Both the position numbers and the translations under genes were made by a program. Shown piece after piece: positions 7,299 through 14,002 of a DNA stretch of 18,687 nt (position 1 is the first letter of the stretch; each line of letters starts with the position of its first letter). Below the pieces are notes generated by a model, which was not told the origin of the DNA, ran no database searches, and saw only the letters and a list, made by a program, of their open reading frames with translations. The DNA comes from JAKLKS01 sp964370855 (lineage in GTDB: Bacteria > Planctomycetota > JAJSAM01 > JAKLKS01). The stretch spans positions 1 to 18,687 of the forward strand of contig CAYJMF010000095.1 in assembly GCA_964370855.1 (NCBI GenBank). The letters run 5' to 3'.

Positions 7299-8438
7299 AT
7301 GCCCCGAAAGAGCGCCCCCTCGAAGAAGGCCCCGGCCCCCGCCATCCGGCGCATCGCCCTCAGCACCGGCGGCGGCGACGCGCCGGGGCTCAACGCCGTC
7401 ATCCGCGCCGCGACCCTGGCGGCCCTCGAGCACGGCTGGGAGGTCGTGGGGATCCGGGACGGGTACAACGGGCTCCTCCACCCCGGGAACTACCCGTGGG
7501 GCGGGCTCGTCCACCTCAACCGCGACGCCGTGAAGGGGATCACCCACCTCGGCGGGACCATCATCGGCTCCACCAACAAGGGCAACCCCTTCCAGTTCCC
7601 CGTGAAGCAGGCCGACGGGACCTGGGTCGAGGAGGACCGGGGGGATCTCCTCGTGGAGGCGTTCCACCGCGAGGGCATCGACGCCCTCATCTCCGTCGGC
7701 GGGGACGGGTCGCTGGCCATCGCCCACCGGCTGGCGGAGAAGGGGCTCCGCGTCGTCGGCGTGCCGAAGACCATCGACAACGATCTCGACCGGACGGTCA
7801 TCACCTTCGGCTTCGACACGGCGGTCTCCTTCGCGACGGACTGCGTGGACCGCCTCCACAGCACCGCCGAGGCCCACGGGCGCGTCATGGTGGTGGAGGT
7901 CATGGGGCGGTACGCGGGCTGGATCGCGCTCAACTGCGCCGTCGCGGGGAGCGCCGACGCGGTGCTCATCCCGGAGATCCCCTACGACATCCGCAAGGTG
8001 GCGGAGCGGGTGGCGGAGCGGTTCCACGGCGGGGGCGGCTTCGCCATCGTGGTCGTCGCCGAGGGGGCGAAGCCCCTGGACGGGGCGGTCACGGTGCGGG
8101 CCCGCGAGGTCGGCCGGGCGGAGCGGCTCGGCGGCGTCGGCGAGAAGGTCTCCGCGGCACTCCAGGAGCTCACGGGCCACGAGAGCCGCTGCGTCGTCCT
8201 CGGCCACCTGCTCCGCGGGGGCCGCCCGACCTCCTTCGACCGTCTCCTCTCGCTGCGCTTCGGCGCCGCCGCCGTGCGGGCGCTGGCGGCGGGCCACGCC
8301 GACGTGATGGTGGCCCTCAACCCCCCCAACGTGGACCTCGTCCCCCTGGGCGAGGTGTCGGGCCGCATGCGGACCGTCCCCCTCGACAGCGACGCCGTCC
8401 TCACGGCGAGGGAGCTGGGGATGAGCTTCGGGGACTGA
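7299..8438 (+). CDS. 6-phosphofructokinase
   Basis: A 379-residue enzyme of the PfkA superfamily that phosphorylates fructose 6-phosphate in glycolysis. Motifs: GGGDAPGLN at 24-32 (phosphate loop), VGGDGS at 133-138, PKTIDND at 156-162 with the catalytic Asp160, MGRYAGW at 202-208, and LGHLLRGG at 301-308. At the two donor-selectivity positions (E. coli 104 and 124) it has Gly (in GGDGS) and Lys (in PKTID). Gly104 is typical of ATP users, while Lys124 is typical of the PPi-dependent lineage, so ATP is the more likely donor in a PPi-type backbone, but this is not certain. ATG 7299 gives the best N-terminus; an in-frame GTG at 7236 would add an unconvincing 21 residues. The HEAT-like gene starts 4 bases after the stop. 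Confidence 0.93.
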   Translation: MPRKSAPSKKAPAPAIRRIALSTGGGDAPGLNAVIRAATLAALEHGWEVVGIRDGYNGLLHPGNYPWGGLVHLNRDAVKGITHLGGTIIGSTNKGNPFQFPVKQADGTWVEEDRGDLLVEAFHREGIDALISVGGDGSLAIAHRLAEKGLRVVGVPKTIDNDLDRTVITFGFDTAVSFATDCVDRLHSTAEAHGRVMVVEVMGRYAGWIALNCAVAGSADAVLIPEIPYDIRKVAERVAERFHGGGGFAIVVVAEGAKPLDGAVTVRAREVGRAERLGGVGEKVSAALQELTGHESRCVVLGHLLRGGRPTSFDRLLSLRFGAAAVRALAAGHADVMVALNPPNVDLVPLGEVSGRMRTVPLDSDAVLTARELGMSFGD

Positions 8439-8442
8439 GGGA

Positions 8443-9786
8443 GTGGGCGCCCGCCGGGTCCTGCTCCTGCTGCTCCTCCTCCTCGCGGGAATTGCGATTG
8501 CATGGCTCCTCCTCGGGCCGCCCCGCGGGGCCCCTTCTCCCGCGGAGGGGCCCGTGGCCGCCTCACCTGGATCCCCCGCCGGGGCAACGCCTCGAGGGAC
8601 GAAGCCGGTCCCCGGCGCACCCCTGTCCCCGTCCCCGGCCCCGCCCTATGCGCCTCCCCCGAACCACCCCATCCACGCCCTCGGAGCAGCGCTCCTCTCG
8701 GGGGAGGCGCCCCGCGTCCGCGCCGCCGCCGCCGCCCTGCGGCGCCGCCTGCGGCTCGACCCCGCGGCCTTCGAGGAGGCCGCAACCCTCCTCCTCGACC
8801 CCGCCACGGACCCCGATCTCCGCCGGGCCCTCGCCCTCGTCCTCGGGACCTTCGGGGGGGCGCGCAACGATGAGGCGCTCCTCGAACTCCTGCGGCGGTT
8901 CCCCGGGGACGCGGCGACGGTGCGCTGCGCGCTCTTCGCCCTCGGGGGGACGCGGGAGCCGGAGGAGGACGACGAGGTGTTCGGGCTCGGGGACCGGCCC
9001 TTCGGGGCGGAGGGGCCGGGGGGGCTCGGGATCACGGTGCGGCGCGCGCTCGGGGATCCCGCCCTCCGCGCGGCCATGGCGCCGTTCCTCGGGGCCGGGG
9101 AGGTCGAGGTGCGGGGGGCGGCGGCGGCGGCGCTCCGCCACTCCGTCGGGGAGGGGGACGTCCGGGAGGCGTTCCTCGGGGCCCTCGGGGCGGAGACGGC
9201 GGACGAGGTGCTCGAGGTGGTCGGGGAGGCGCTGGCGGGGCGGGCCGGGGCGACGGCGGAGGCCGGGGAGCGGTCGGCCATCGTGGCGGGGATCCTCGCC
9301 CGCGCGGGGGCGGAGGAGTACGGGGGGCTCCGGTTCCGGGTGGAGGACGACTTCGAGCGCATTGCCCTTACGGCCGGGGAGCGGGAGGCGCTCTCGGCGC
9401 TCGCGGCGCCCGGGCACCCCTTCTCGGTGCGCTCCTTCGCCATGACCGTCGCCGCCCGGTCCGCGGGGCGCGGGGGTCCCGGGGCGGAGGAGGAGGCGCG
9501 GGTGCTCCTCGGGGGGATCCTCGGCTGGGACGGGGACGGCGCGGCCCGGGATCTGGCGGCGCGGCTTCTTCGCCGGCTGCCGGCTTCCTCCGCCGCGACG
9601 GCGGTCCTCTGCCGGGCCGCCACCGGCGACGCGGCGTGGAACGTCCGGTTCACGTCGCTGGAGACCCTCGCCTCGTGGGGGCCGCTCGCCGGCGTCCGCG
9701 AGGCCCTGGCGGCGGGGACGGCGGACCCCGACGAGCGGGTGGCGAAGCGGGCGGCGGAACTGCTGGAGGGGCTTCCGGAGCGATGA
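8443..9786 (+). CDS. Membrane-anchored HEAT-repeat-like protein
   Basis: A 447-residue protein of unknown function. A leucine-rich hydrophobic segment at about 6-24 looks like an N-terminal anchor or uncleaved signal, followed by a Pro/Ala/Ser-rich linker to about 75. The rest is a regular series of Ala/Leu-rich helix pairs (for example VRGAAAAALRHSVGEGDVREAFLGAL, and near the end DERVAKRAAELLEGL), the pattern of HEAT/armadillo scaffolds. No catalytic motif is visible. I infer a protein-binding scaffold facing the periplasm. It starts at GTG 8443, four bases after the phosphofructokinase stop, so it is probably co-transcribed, though a functional tie to glycolysis is not implied. It converges on the lower-GC cassette. 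Confidence 0.75.
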   Translation: MGARRVLLLLLLLLAGIAIAWLLLGPPRGAPSPAEGPVAASPGSPAGATPRGTKPVPGAPLSPSPAPPYAPPPNHPIHALGAALLSGEAPRVRAAAAALRRRLRLDPAAFEEAATLLLDPATDPDLRRALALVLGTFGGARNDEALLELLRRFPGDAATVRCALFALGGTREPEEDDEVFGLGDRPFGAEGPGGLGITVRRALGDPALRAAMAPFLGAGEVEVRGAAAAALRHSVGEGDVREAFLGALGAETADEVLEVVGEALAGRAGATAEAGERSAIVAGILARAGAEEYGGLRFRVEDDFERIALTAGEREALSALAAPGHPFSVRSFAMTVAARSAGRGGPGAEEEARVLLGGILGWDGDGAARDLAARLLRRLPASSAATAVLCRAATGDAAWNVRFTSLETLASWGPLAGVREALAAGTADPDERVAKRAAELLEGLPER

Positions 9787-9884
9787 GGGTCCCTGACCGG
9801 CTCGAGGGAGTCGTGCATTTCGTGGTCCTCCAGCGGGAAGGGCCTCACGGATTGGCCCTCCTGGCGCCCGACACGCGGTACAGC

Positions 9885-9916
9885 GCGGGAGTGCAACGTC
9901 GCCTCGCGACTCCCGC
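9885..9916 (-). terminator. Stem-loop just after the three-gene cassette
   Basis: Arms 9885-9892 and 9909-9916 are perfect 8-bp reverse complements around a 16-base loop, beginning 1 base beyond the stop codon of the last cassette gene. There is no T-run. A second small stem (AGGGCC 9839-9844 with GGCCCT 9854-9859) lies between it and the HEAT gene. Either may serve the two converging transcripts. Confidence 0.4.
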
Positions 9917-9917
9917 A

Positions 9918-10838
9918 TCACCCCCCGACAGGAGAGATGTGCGCCAGGTCCAAGCGATCGGATTCGTCCCATTCCTCCGCGTCCAGCTCCGCCTTCGTCA
10001 AGACGCGCAGCTCCGTGACTCGAAACCTCTCATTCGCGGGTAGGAGACTTCTCCAGGTCGCCTCGCTGGCATCCCATTCCTCCTCTGACACGTCGGGCGT
10101 CTCCTTCGGACGGATGAACCAGAACTGGATGTCGACCCGCGGTGCCTCCCACTCCGGCGCGGCCCTTACCCTGATCTCATCGAGGAGCTCGATACAGCGC
10201 CCTTCACCCGTCGACTTTCCACCCTTGTCCTGCGTGTCCTTCCCGCACTTCCCCTTCAGGCGATCCCTGAGTCTCGCCACGAACGGCGTGAACTCGTCAG
10301 GCGCCGCCAGACGCCCGAACTTCCTTCGGAGGGCCTCAGCAAGGTCCCGTCTCTCCTCATCACTTCGGCAGCCCGGCACCCGTTCCCACCCATCCATGAG
10401 GTCGCGGTCCACAGTCTGGACACGCGTCAGGTCACCGACCAGTCGCAGGTGCGCCACCCCAGGGACATACGCCAAACGCGGGGTCCTCCGCTTCTCGACA
10501 ATGCGCAAACTCGCATCGTCAGACATTGCGACCAGAGGTGCCACCTGAATGTACCCCGGGCCTTCCCCTCGGTCCGCGATGTCACAACTGTGCGTGATCA
10601 CGACCCATCCCTGGACTTCGCGCTCGAGACTGTCCGAGCCCTCCCGCACGGCGGGGGCCCCGATCACGGAGCAGGACCTGCTGTCCGCTACCTGCCATCG
10701 GAACAGCGCAGTGCCGATGCAACAGTCCCCCTGCCTCCATCCCGTCGTGCGAGATCGCGGTCCTGCGTTTCCTGCCGCAACCGCAGTCGGAGGTGCCGGC
10801 GGCGGCGGATCACCGGACGGTGGAGGGCTCCCTGCCAC
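9918..10838 (-). CDS. Cassette gene 3: uncharacterised protein with a THSCDI motif
   Basis: A 306-residue protein I cannot assign to a characterised family. After a Pro/Ala-rich, probably disordered start (1-30) comes WRQGDCC (35-40), then a hydrophobic strand leading into GWVVITHSCDIAD (77-89), then an alpha/beta region with many charged residues, a Lys/Gly-rich stretch around 194-214 (KGKCGKDTQDKGGKSTGEG), and a C-terminal part ending RLDLAHISP. The buried strand followed by S-C-D-I resembles a recurring pattern in proteins of accessory regions; Cys85 and Asp86 could be active or metal-binding residues, which is inference. The GTG start (10838) lies 2 bases after the stop of gene 2 and no other plausible start precedes the conserved part, so translation is coupled. 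Base composition is poorer in GC than the flanking genes. Confidence 0.75.
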   Translation of the reverse strand: MAGSPPPSGDPPPPAPPTAVAAGNAGPRSRTTGWRQGDCCIGTALFRWQVADSRSCSVIGAPAVREGSDSLEREVQGWVVITHSCDIADRGEGPGYIQVAPLVAMSDDASLRIVEKRRTPRLAYVPGVAHLRLVGDLTRVQTVDRDLMDGWERVPGCRSDEERRDLAEALRRKFGRLAAPDEFTPFVARLRDRLKGKCGKDTQDKGGKSTGEGRCIELLDEIRVRAAPEWEAPRVDIQFWFIRPKETPDVSEEEWDASEATWRSLLPANERFRVTELRVLTKAELDAEEWDESDRLDLAHISPVGG

Positions 10839-10840
10839 TG

Positions 10841-11542
10841 CTACGGCACCCGCTTCGCTCGCTTGGCGGGCAACACGGGCCCGTGCTCGACGGGAACAGG
10901 AAGGTCATCCCCCCCGAGCAAGTCAATCGGCGACGGGGGCCTTCTCGACATCCGGGCTCGCCTGGAAAGGGGCATCGCAGGGGCACGCGGAAATCCCCGC
11001 CCGGTACCCAGGACCGACTCGGCATCAGCGAGTCTCCCATCGATCAGAAGGTCGAATGGGATCACCCCGTCCGCTCCGGGTGCCATCAGTGCCGCCCGGT
11101 TCTTCGATGCGCTACCGCGGTCGATTCGCAGCAGGGTCCCGAGCAGTCGCCCAATCCGCTCTTCGTTGGCCGCGGTCAATGACTTCCCGATGGCCCAGAA
11201 ATGGGCCGTTCGGCGGGACACGCCAAAGAGCCGGGCCATCTGGTCCCAGGTGAGACCGGACAGGCGCCTGATTTCGGAGACCGTCCTCCGCGTCCCATCC
11301 ATGACAGGATCCATCGAAGCAATCGGGACCCCCTCCGACACCTTCAGGCATCCGCCTGCGTCCGAGTTGCTGGTCGAATAGGAGGGCGCCAGCCGACAGC
11401 CCTCCCACGTCGCGGCGGACGCCTGGCTTGATGAGTTCTGCGTCATCAAGCCTCCCATCAACGCCACGCAGAGCGCACCGGCCCGGACTCCTCCGCCGCT
11501 GGTGGTGCCGGCGTTCCTCACGAGTTCCGTCTGGGTGGTCAC
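10841..11542 (-). CDS. Cassette gene 2: Xre-like helix-turn-helix protein
   Basis: A 233-residue protein. Residues about 86-135 form a helix-turn-helix of the Xre/Cro type (VSEIRRLSGLTWDQMARLFG, then VSRRTAHFWAIGKSL and NEERIGRLL). The following PFDLLIDGRLADAESVLG (162-179) loosely recalls the tail of Xre/MbcA-type antitoxins, but that is only a resemblance. The N-terminal 75 residues are Gly/Ser/Ala-rich with a short hydrophobic patch (AGALCVALMGGLM). I chose GTG 11542 because it overlaps the TGA of gene 1 (GTGA) and has GGAGGG (11556-11551) 8 bases upstream; longer in-frame starts would run deep into gene 1. A start near Met77 is a less likely alternative. Probable role: DNA-binding regulator of its own operon, possibly also the neutralising partner of a neighbour. 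Confidence 0.75.
   Translation of the reverse strand: MTTQTELVRNAGTTSGGGVRAGALCVALMGGLMTQNSSSQASAATWEGCRLAPSYSTSNSDAGGCLKVSEGVPIASMDPVMDGTRRTVSEIRRLSGLTWDQMARLFGVSRRTAHFWAIGKSLTAANEERIGRLLGTLLRIDRGSASKNRAALMAPGADGVIPFDLLIDGRLADAESVLGTGRGFPRAPAMPLSRRARMSRRPPSPIDLLGGDDLPVPVEHGPVLPAKRAKRVP
11425..11452. repeat. Perfect 10-bp inverted repeat inside cassette gene 2
   Basis: GGCTTGATGA at 11425-11434 is mirrored exactly by TCATCAAGCC at 11443-11452, with an 8-base spacer. It falls in the low-complexity N-terminal part of the helix-turn-helix gene, about 90 bases after its start. It could be an operator-like dyad or an mRNA hairpin that tunes translation; chance cannot be excluded. Confidence 0.6.
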
Positions 11543-12342
11543 TTCGGCTGCCCTCCGAACCTGCAAAGGAACTCCTCGGTAACAGCCCACCGAAAAACCG
11601 TGTAGAGCCGTGCCGCGAACGACTCGGCAACCGCTGTCAGACTTTCCGCTTCAAACGGCTGCGATCGCGCATCGAACATGTCGAGGTCCAGGATCCAGGA
11701 TCTCTGGTCGACCGGTTCCATCACCGCTGGGTCAATCGTCGCTTGGGGAGGAATCATGCCCCATCGAGCGAGTATTCGGCTCGTCCCCGGGGGGACTTCA
11801 AACAGGTTCTCGGACAGCACCTGCACTGCATCCGACGCCCACGCCGCATTCAGCACTCCGGCAACCTCCGGGCGGATCAGCCTTCTCATGTCCTTCGCGT
11901 TCGCGTCCCGGATCTGGTCGATGTACCGAACGCCAATCCTGTCCACGACGCTTGGCCGGATGTGTTCCTGGGTTGCGAGGAGAAGTTCCTTCAGGCGACT
12001 GATCAACTCCGCCTGGCTCTCGTACTTGGTGGTCTCCAGAGCGACGAAGTCCGGGGCAAGAGACGCGCGCCAAGTCCCAGTCTCGTTCTTGAAGCGCCAG
12101 ATAGTCGACTGTGGAGCAGGAATCGGACCAGCGGACCCGAGCACGAACCCGACGCTCTGTTCGCGTCGGAGGATTCCGTACTCCTTCCGGATGGCCTCCT
12201 GGAAGGGTCCGATGAATTCCTGCTTGTCCACCGACGCGACTACCGGGAAACGAATCTGAACCAGGACCCGGATGAGGGGGGCAGCGCTCAGGGGGACCTC
12301 AGGCGGCCGGGCTTCGGTCAGCGGGTTGTCAACGCTCTTCAA
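11539..12342 (-). CDS. Cassette gene 1: TIGR04255-type protein
   Basis: A 267-residue soluble protein resembling the sporadically distributed, uncharacterised TIGR04255 family. Typical features in order: a start with a Pro-rich strand (NPLTEARPPEVPL) and a VLVQIRFP strand, a W-R-F-K strand near 82, ALETTKYES near 101-109, RIGVRYIDQI at 135-144, WILDLDMFD at 216-224, and LYTVFRWAVTEEFL near 246-259. Function is unknown; no catalytic motif is evident. The start is TTG at 12342: a full AGGAGG (12354-12349) lies 6 bases upstream, and the protein then begins where the family alignment would. A longer in-frame ORF reaching 12417 would have to translate through the hairpin and ribosome site. It is the first gene of the cassette and overlaps gene 2 by 4 bases. 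Confidence 0.75.
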   Translation of the reverse strand: MKSVDNPLTEARPPEVPLSAAPLIRVLVQIRFPVVASVDKQEFIGPFQEAIRKEYGILRREQSVGFVLGSAGPIPAPQSTIWRFKNETGTWRASLAPDFVALETTKYESQAELISRLKELLLATQEHIRPSVVDRIGVRYIDQIRDANAKDMRRLIRPEVAGVLNAAWASDAVQVLSENLFEVPPGTSRILARWGMIPPQATIDPAVMEPVDQRSWILDLDMFDARSQPFEAESLTAVAESFAARLYTVFRWAVTEEFLCRFGGQPK

Positions 12343-12348
12343 GGTCCG

Positions 12349-12354
12349 CCTCCT
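12349..12354 (-). promoter_or_regulatory. Ribosome binding site of cassette gene 1
   Basis: AGGAGG on the minus strand, 6 bases before TTG 12342. It is the strongest ribosome site seen in the window and decides the unusual TTG start. Confidence 0.8.
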
Positions 12355-12372
12355 GCAATGAGCAGCAATCCC

Positions 12373-12395
12373 GTCGCCCCTTTCCTCGGGGCGAC
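12373..12395. promoter_or_regulatory. Hairpin in the leader of the cassette operon
   Basis: GTCGCCCC (12373-12380) pairs exactly with GGGGCGAC (12388-12395) around a 7-base loop. It lies between the phased GTGAAG repeats and the ribosome site of gene 1, so it would be in the 5' leader of the operon mRNA; an attenuator or a stability element are both possible. Confidence 0.5.
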
Positions 12396-12441
12396 AGTGA
12401 CTCTCTCGTCTGCCCATATCTTACGGACGCGGCAGGATAAT

Positions 12442-12471
12442 GTGAAGTAAAAAGTGAAGCAAAGTGTGAAG
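12442..12471. repeat. Three phased GTGAAG direct repeats, putative operator
   Basis: On the plus strand GTGAAG begins at 12442, 12454 and 12466, an exact 12-bp period, with AT-rich spacers. The copies lie about 100-125 bases upstream of the first cassette gene and overlap the only AT-rich stretch where its promoter could sit (a weak TTGCTT/TATCCT pair on the minus strand falls across them). This fits an operator for the cassette's own helix-turn-helix protein; iteron-like or recombination sites are alternatives. Binding is inference. Confidence 0.55.
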
Positions 12472-12612
12472 CCATTGCCAACCAAATCCATAACCCATTT
12501 ATTCTGAACATGTTGTAACAGTGCAGCAGCCGCCAGGTACTCCGAATAGGCCACCGGTGACCGAGCGTGGGAACGGTGGGATCACGAGGGCGGCCTTTCT
12601 CCAAGTCGAGGC

Positions 12613-12656
12613 GGAAGTCCGCCCGCACTTCGTGCGGCGGGAAGAGGCGGACTTCC
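12613..12656. repeat. Nested perfect hairpin
   Basis: GGAAGTCCGCC (12613-12623) and GGCGGACTTCC (12646-12656) are perfect 11-bp complements. Inside them, CCGCAC (12623-12628) and GTGCGG (12632-12637) close a TTC triloop, using one shared base. The structure is symmetric on both strands and lies outside any gene. Confidence 0.6.
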
Positions 12657-12682
12657 CGGACCGGCAATCCCCCGAATCGAAC

Positions 12683-12709
12683 GGGGGCGCCCCGTCCAGG
12701 GGCGCCCCC
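12683..12709 (-). terminator. Hairpin terminator of the subtilisin-like protease gene
   Basis: GGGGGCGCCCC (12683-12693) and GGGGCGCCCCC (12699-12709) are perfect 11-bp arms around a 5-base loop, starting 20 bases after the protease stop codon. The position and stability suggest a terminator, although no T-run follows on the minus strand. Confidence 0.55.
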
Positions 12710-12729
12710 GCCAAAACCCGTTCCCGATT

Positions 12730-13860
12730 CTAGTAGTGGACGATGCCGAACCCGTACCCCGAGTCCCTCCCCGTGGCCCCCCGGTCCTCGGCCCGGTTCT
12801 GCAGGGCCGTGCGGACATCGGAGAGCGTCGGGGCCGTCAGCCCCTTCCAGAGGAGCGCCGCGACCCCGGCCGCATGGGGCGAGGCCATGGACGTCCCGTT
12901 CAGCGTCTTGTACACGTCCCCCTTGTACGTCGAGTTCACCGACACCCCCGGCCCGCTCAACTCCACGAAGCTCCCGGTGTTGGAGAACGAAGCGAGGGAG
13001 TCCGTCGAGCTCGTGGCCCCGACGGCAACCACGGACGAGTAGGCGGCCGGATAGGAGAGCTCCGTCGTGGACGTGTTCCCGTCCCCGCTGTTTCCGGAAG
13101 CCGCGACCAGGAGGACCCCCTGGCCCTCGGCGTAGGTGCAGGCGGCCTCCAGCGCGCTCGAGCTGGAGGAGCCCCCGAGGCTCATGTTGGCCACGGCCAT
13201 CCCGTTGTCCCCCGCCCAGGTGATGCCCCCCGCCACCGCGCTCCACGTCCCGGAGCCGCGGCGGTCGAGGACCTTCACCGGATAGAGGGAGACCTCCGGC
13301 GCGACACCGACCACCCCGATGGAGTTGTCGAGGGCCCCGATGGTCCCCGCCACGTGGGTGCCGTGGCCGTTGTCGTCCTCCGCGGAGGAGCCGACGAAGG
13401 TGGCGCCGCTCTGCACGTTGGCGGCGAGGTCCGGGTGGTCGAGATCGATGCCCGTGTCGATGACGGCGACCTTGATCCCGGTCCCGGCATTGCCGCTGAC
13501 CGGGGCGCCGACCCGGGTGATCCCCCAGGGCGTCGTCTGGGCCGGCTGGCTGGGTGCGGGCTTGGCGCCGCCGCCCTTGCCGTTGGAGCCGGCGTCGTCG
13601 CAGTTCTCGACGATGCCGTCCTCCTCGACGTAGGCCACGTCGGGGTCGGACCGGAGGTCGGCGATCTTCGAGGCCGGGACCCGGGCCGCCACGACCTTGA
13701 TCTTCCCGAGGACGGCGTCGGCCTTGCCGCCGTGCTTCTCCACGACCTTGACGTCGGCGCCGGTCTTGAAGCCGACGAGCACCGCCTCGTCCCCGGCGAA
13801 GGCGCTCACCGAGAGCGCCGAGAGCGCGACCACGACGAGACCCGGAACACGGATTCCCAT
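12730..13860 (-). CDS. Secreted subtilisin-like serine protease (S8 family)
   Basis: A 376-residue preproprotease. The signal peptide is at about 1-22 (hydrophobic core LVVVALSALSVSA, cleavage near AFA-GD). Residues about 25-82 form an inhibitor-I9-like propeptide ending with DPDVAYVEEDG. The catalytic domain follows: Asp135 in VAVIDTGID, His166 in NGHGTHVAGT, oxyanion Asn257 in AASGNSG, and nucleophile Ser324 in GTSMASPHAAG. All triad residues are intact. Length and order match classical exported subtilisins that self-process. ATG 13860 was chosen because a G-run (13872-13867) lies 6 bases upstream and it gives a clean signal peptide; an in-frame start at 13920 would place extra residues before it. 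It has no partner gene and a hairpin follows its stop. Confidence 0.93.
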   Translation of the reverse strand: MGIRVPGLVVVALSALSVSAFAGDEAVLVGFKTGADVKVVEKHGGKADAVLGKIKVVAARVPASKIADLRSDPDVAYVEEDGIVENCDDAGSNGKGGGAKPAPSQPAQTTPWGITRVGAPVSGNAGTGIKVAVIDTGIDLDHPDLAANVQSGATFVGSSAEDDNGHGTHVAGTIGALDNSIGVVGVAPEVSLYPVKVLDRRGSGTWSAVAGGITWAGDNGMAVANMSLGGSSSSSALEAACTYAEGQGVLLVAASGNSGDGNTSTTELSYPAAYSSVVAVGATSSTDSLASFSNTGSFVELSGPGVSVNSTYKGDVYKTLNGTSMASPHAAGVAALLWKGLTAPTLSDVRTALQNRAEDRGATGRDSGYGFGIVHY

Positions 13861-14002
13861 GGGATTCCCCCCTTCGTTGATCCCCGGCCGCGTCGCCCCC
13901 GCCACCATGCAGGGACGCACCCGACAGCCGTCAGGAAAGTACCACTGCTCGGCCCCGGGGATCGGTATTCCCCGTCAAGTCCGGGGATTCCCGCATCCCC
14001 CC
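13861..14002 (-). promoter_or_regulatory. Protease upstream region with mutually exclusive stems
   Basis: A 142-base gap between the coiled-coil gene and the protease gene, both on the minus strand. CGGGGA (13956-13961), TCCCCG (13969-13974) and CGGGGA (13982-13987) can pair in two alternative ways; either stem could end transcription from the coiled-coil gene. The protease promoter should lie to the left of it, but no boxes could be fixed. Confidence 0.4.

Larger units (their letters stand above)
12418..12729. other. Gene-free AT-rich pocket and structured region beside the cassette
   Basis: No gene is supported in these 312 bases. The left half (about 12420-12520) is the most AT-rich stretch of the window and holds the phased direct repeats and an 8-bp palindrome AACATGTT (12507-12514). 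The right half returns to high GC and holds a nested hairpin (12613-12656), a T-arm-like 6-bp stem (12669-12687) and the hairpin after the protease gene. The open reading frames here are short and lack ribosome sites. Confidence 0.65.

Noticed and set aside
12343..12417. Upstream extension of cassette gene 1 to an in-frame start at 12417
   Set aside because: It would translate through the leader hairpin and the AGGAGG site; the TTG at 12342 has ideal spacing to that site and gives the family-like N-terminus.
11428..12450. Plus-strand ORFs through the lower-GC cassette (also 9937-10548 and 11678-12259)
   Set aside because: No ribosome sites or motifs, whereas the minus strand has three coupled genes with good start signals and recognisable protein features.
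12442..12471. CRISPR-like array
   Set aside because: The repeats are only 6-7 bases with 5-6 base spacers; far too short for CRISPR, and no cas genes are present.
12669..12687. T-arm-like hairpin (loop TTCGATT on the minus strand) suggesting a tRNA or tRNA-derived attachment site
   Set aside because: No matching acceptor, D-arm or anticodon arm and no CCA end could be found around it.
9787..12729. Integrative element with direct-repeat ends or an integrase
   Set aside because: No integrase or transposase is encoded and I found no convincing matching repeats at the two edges of the lower-GC block, so transfer is inferred from composition only.
12329..13246. Antisense-frame ORF spanning the gene-free pocket and the protease gene
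   Set aside because: It is an out-of-frame shadow of the protease gene, whose correct frame has an intact catalytic triad.
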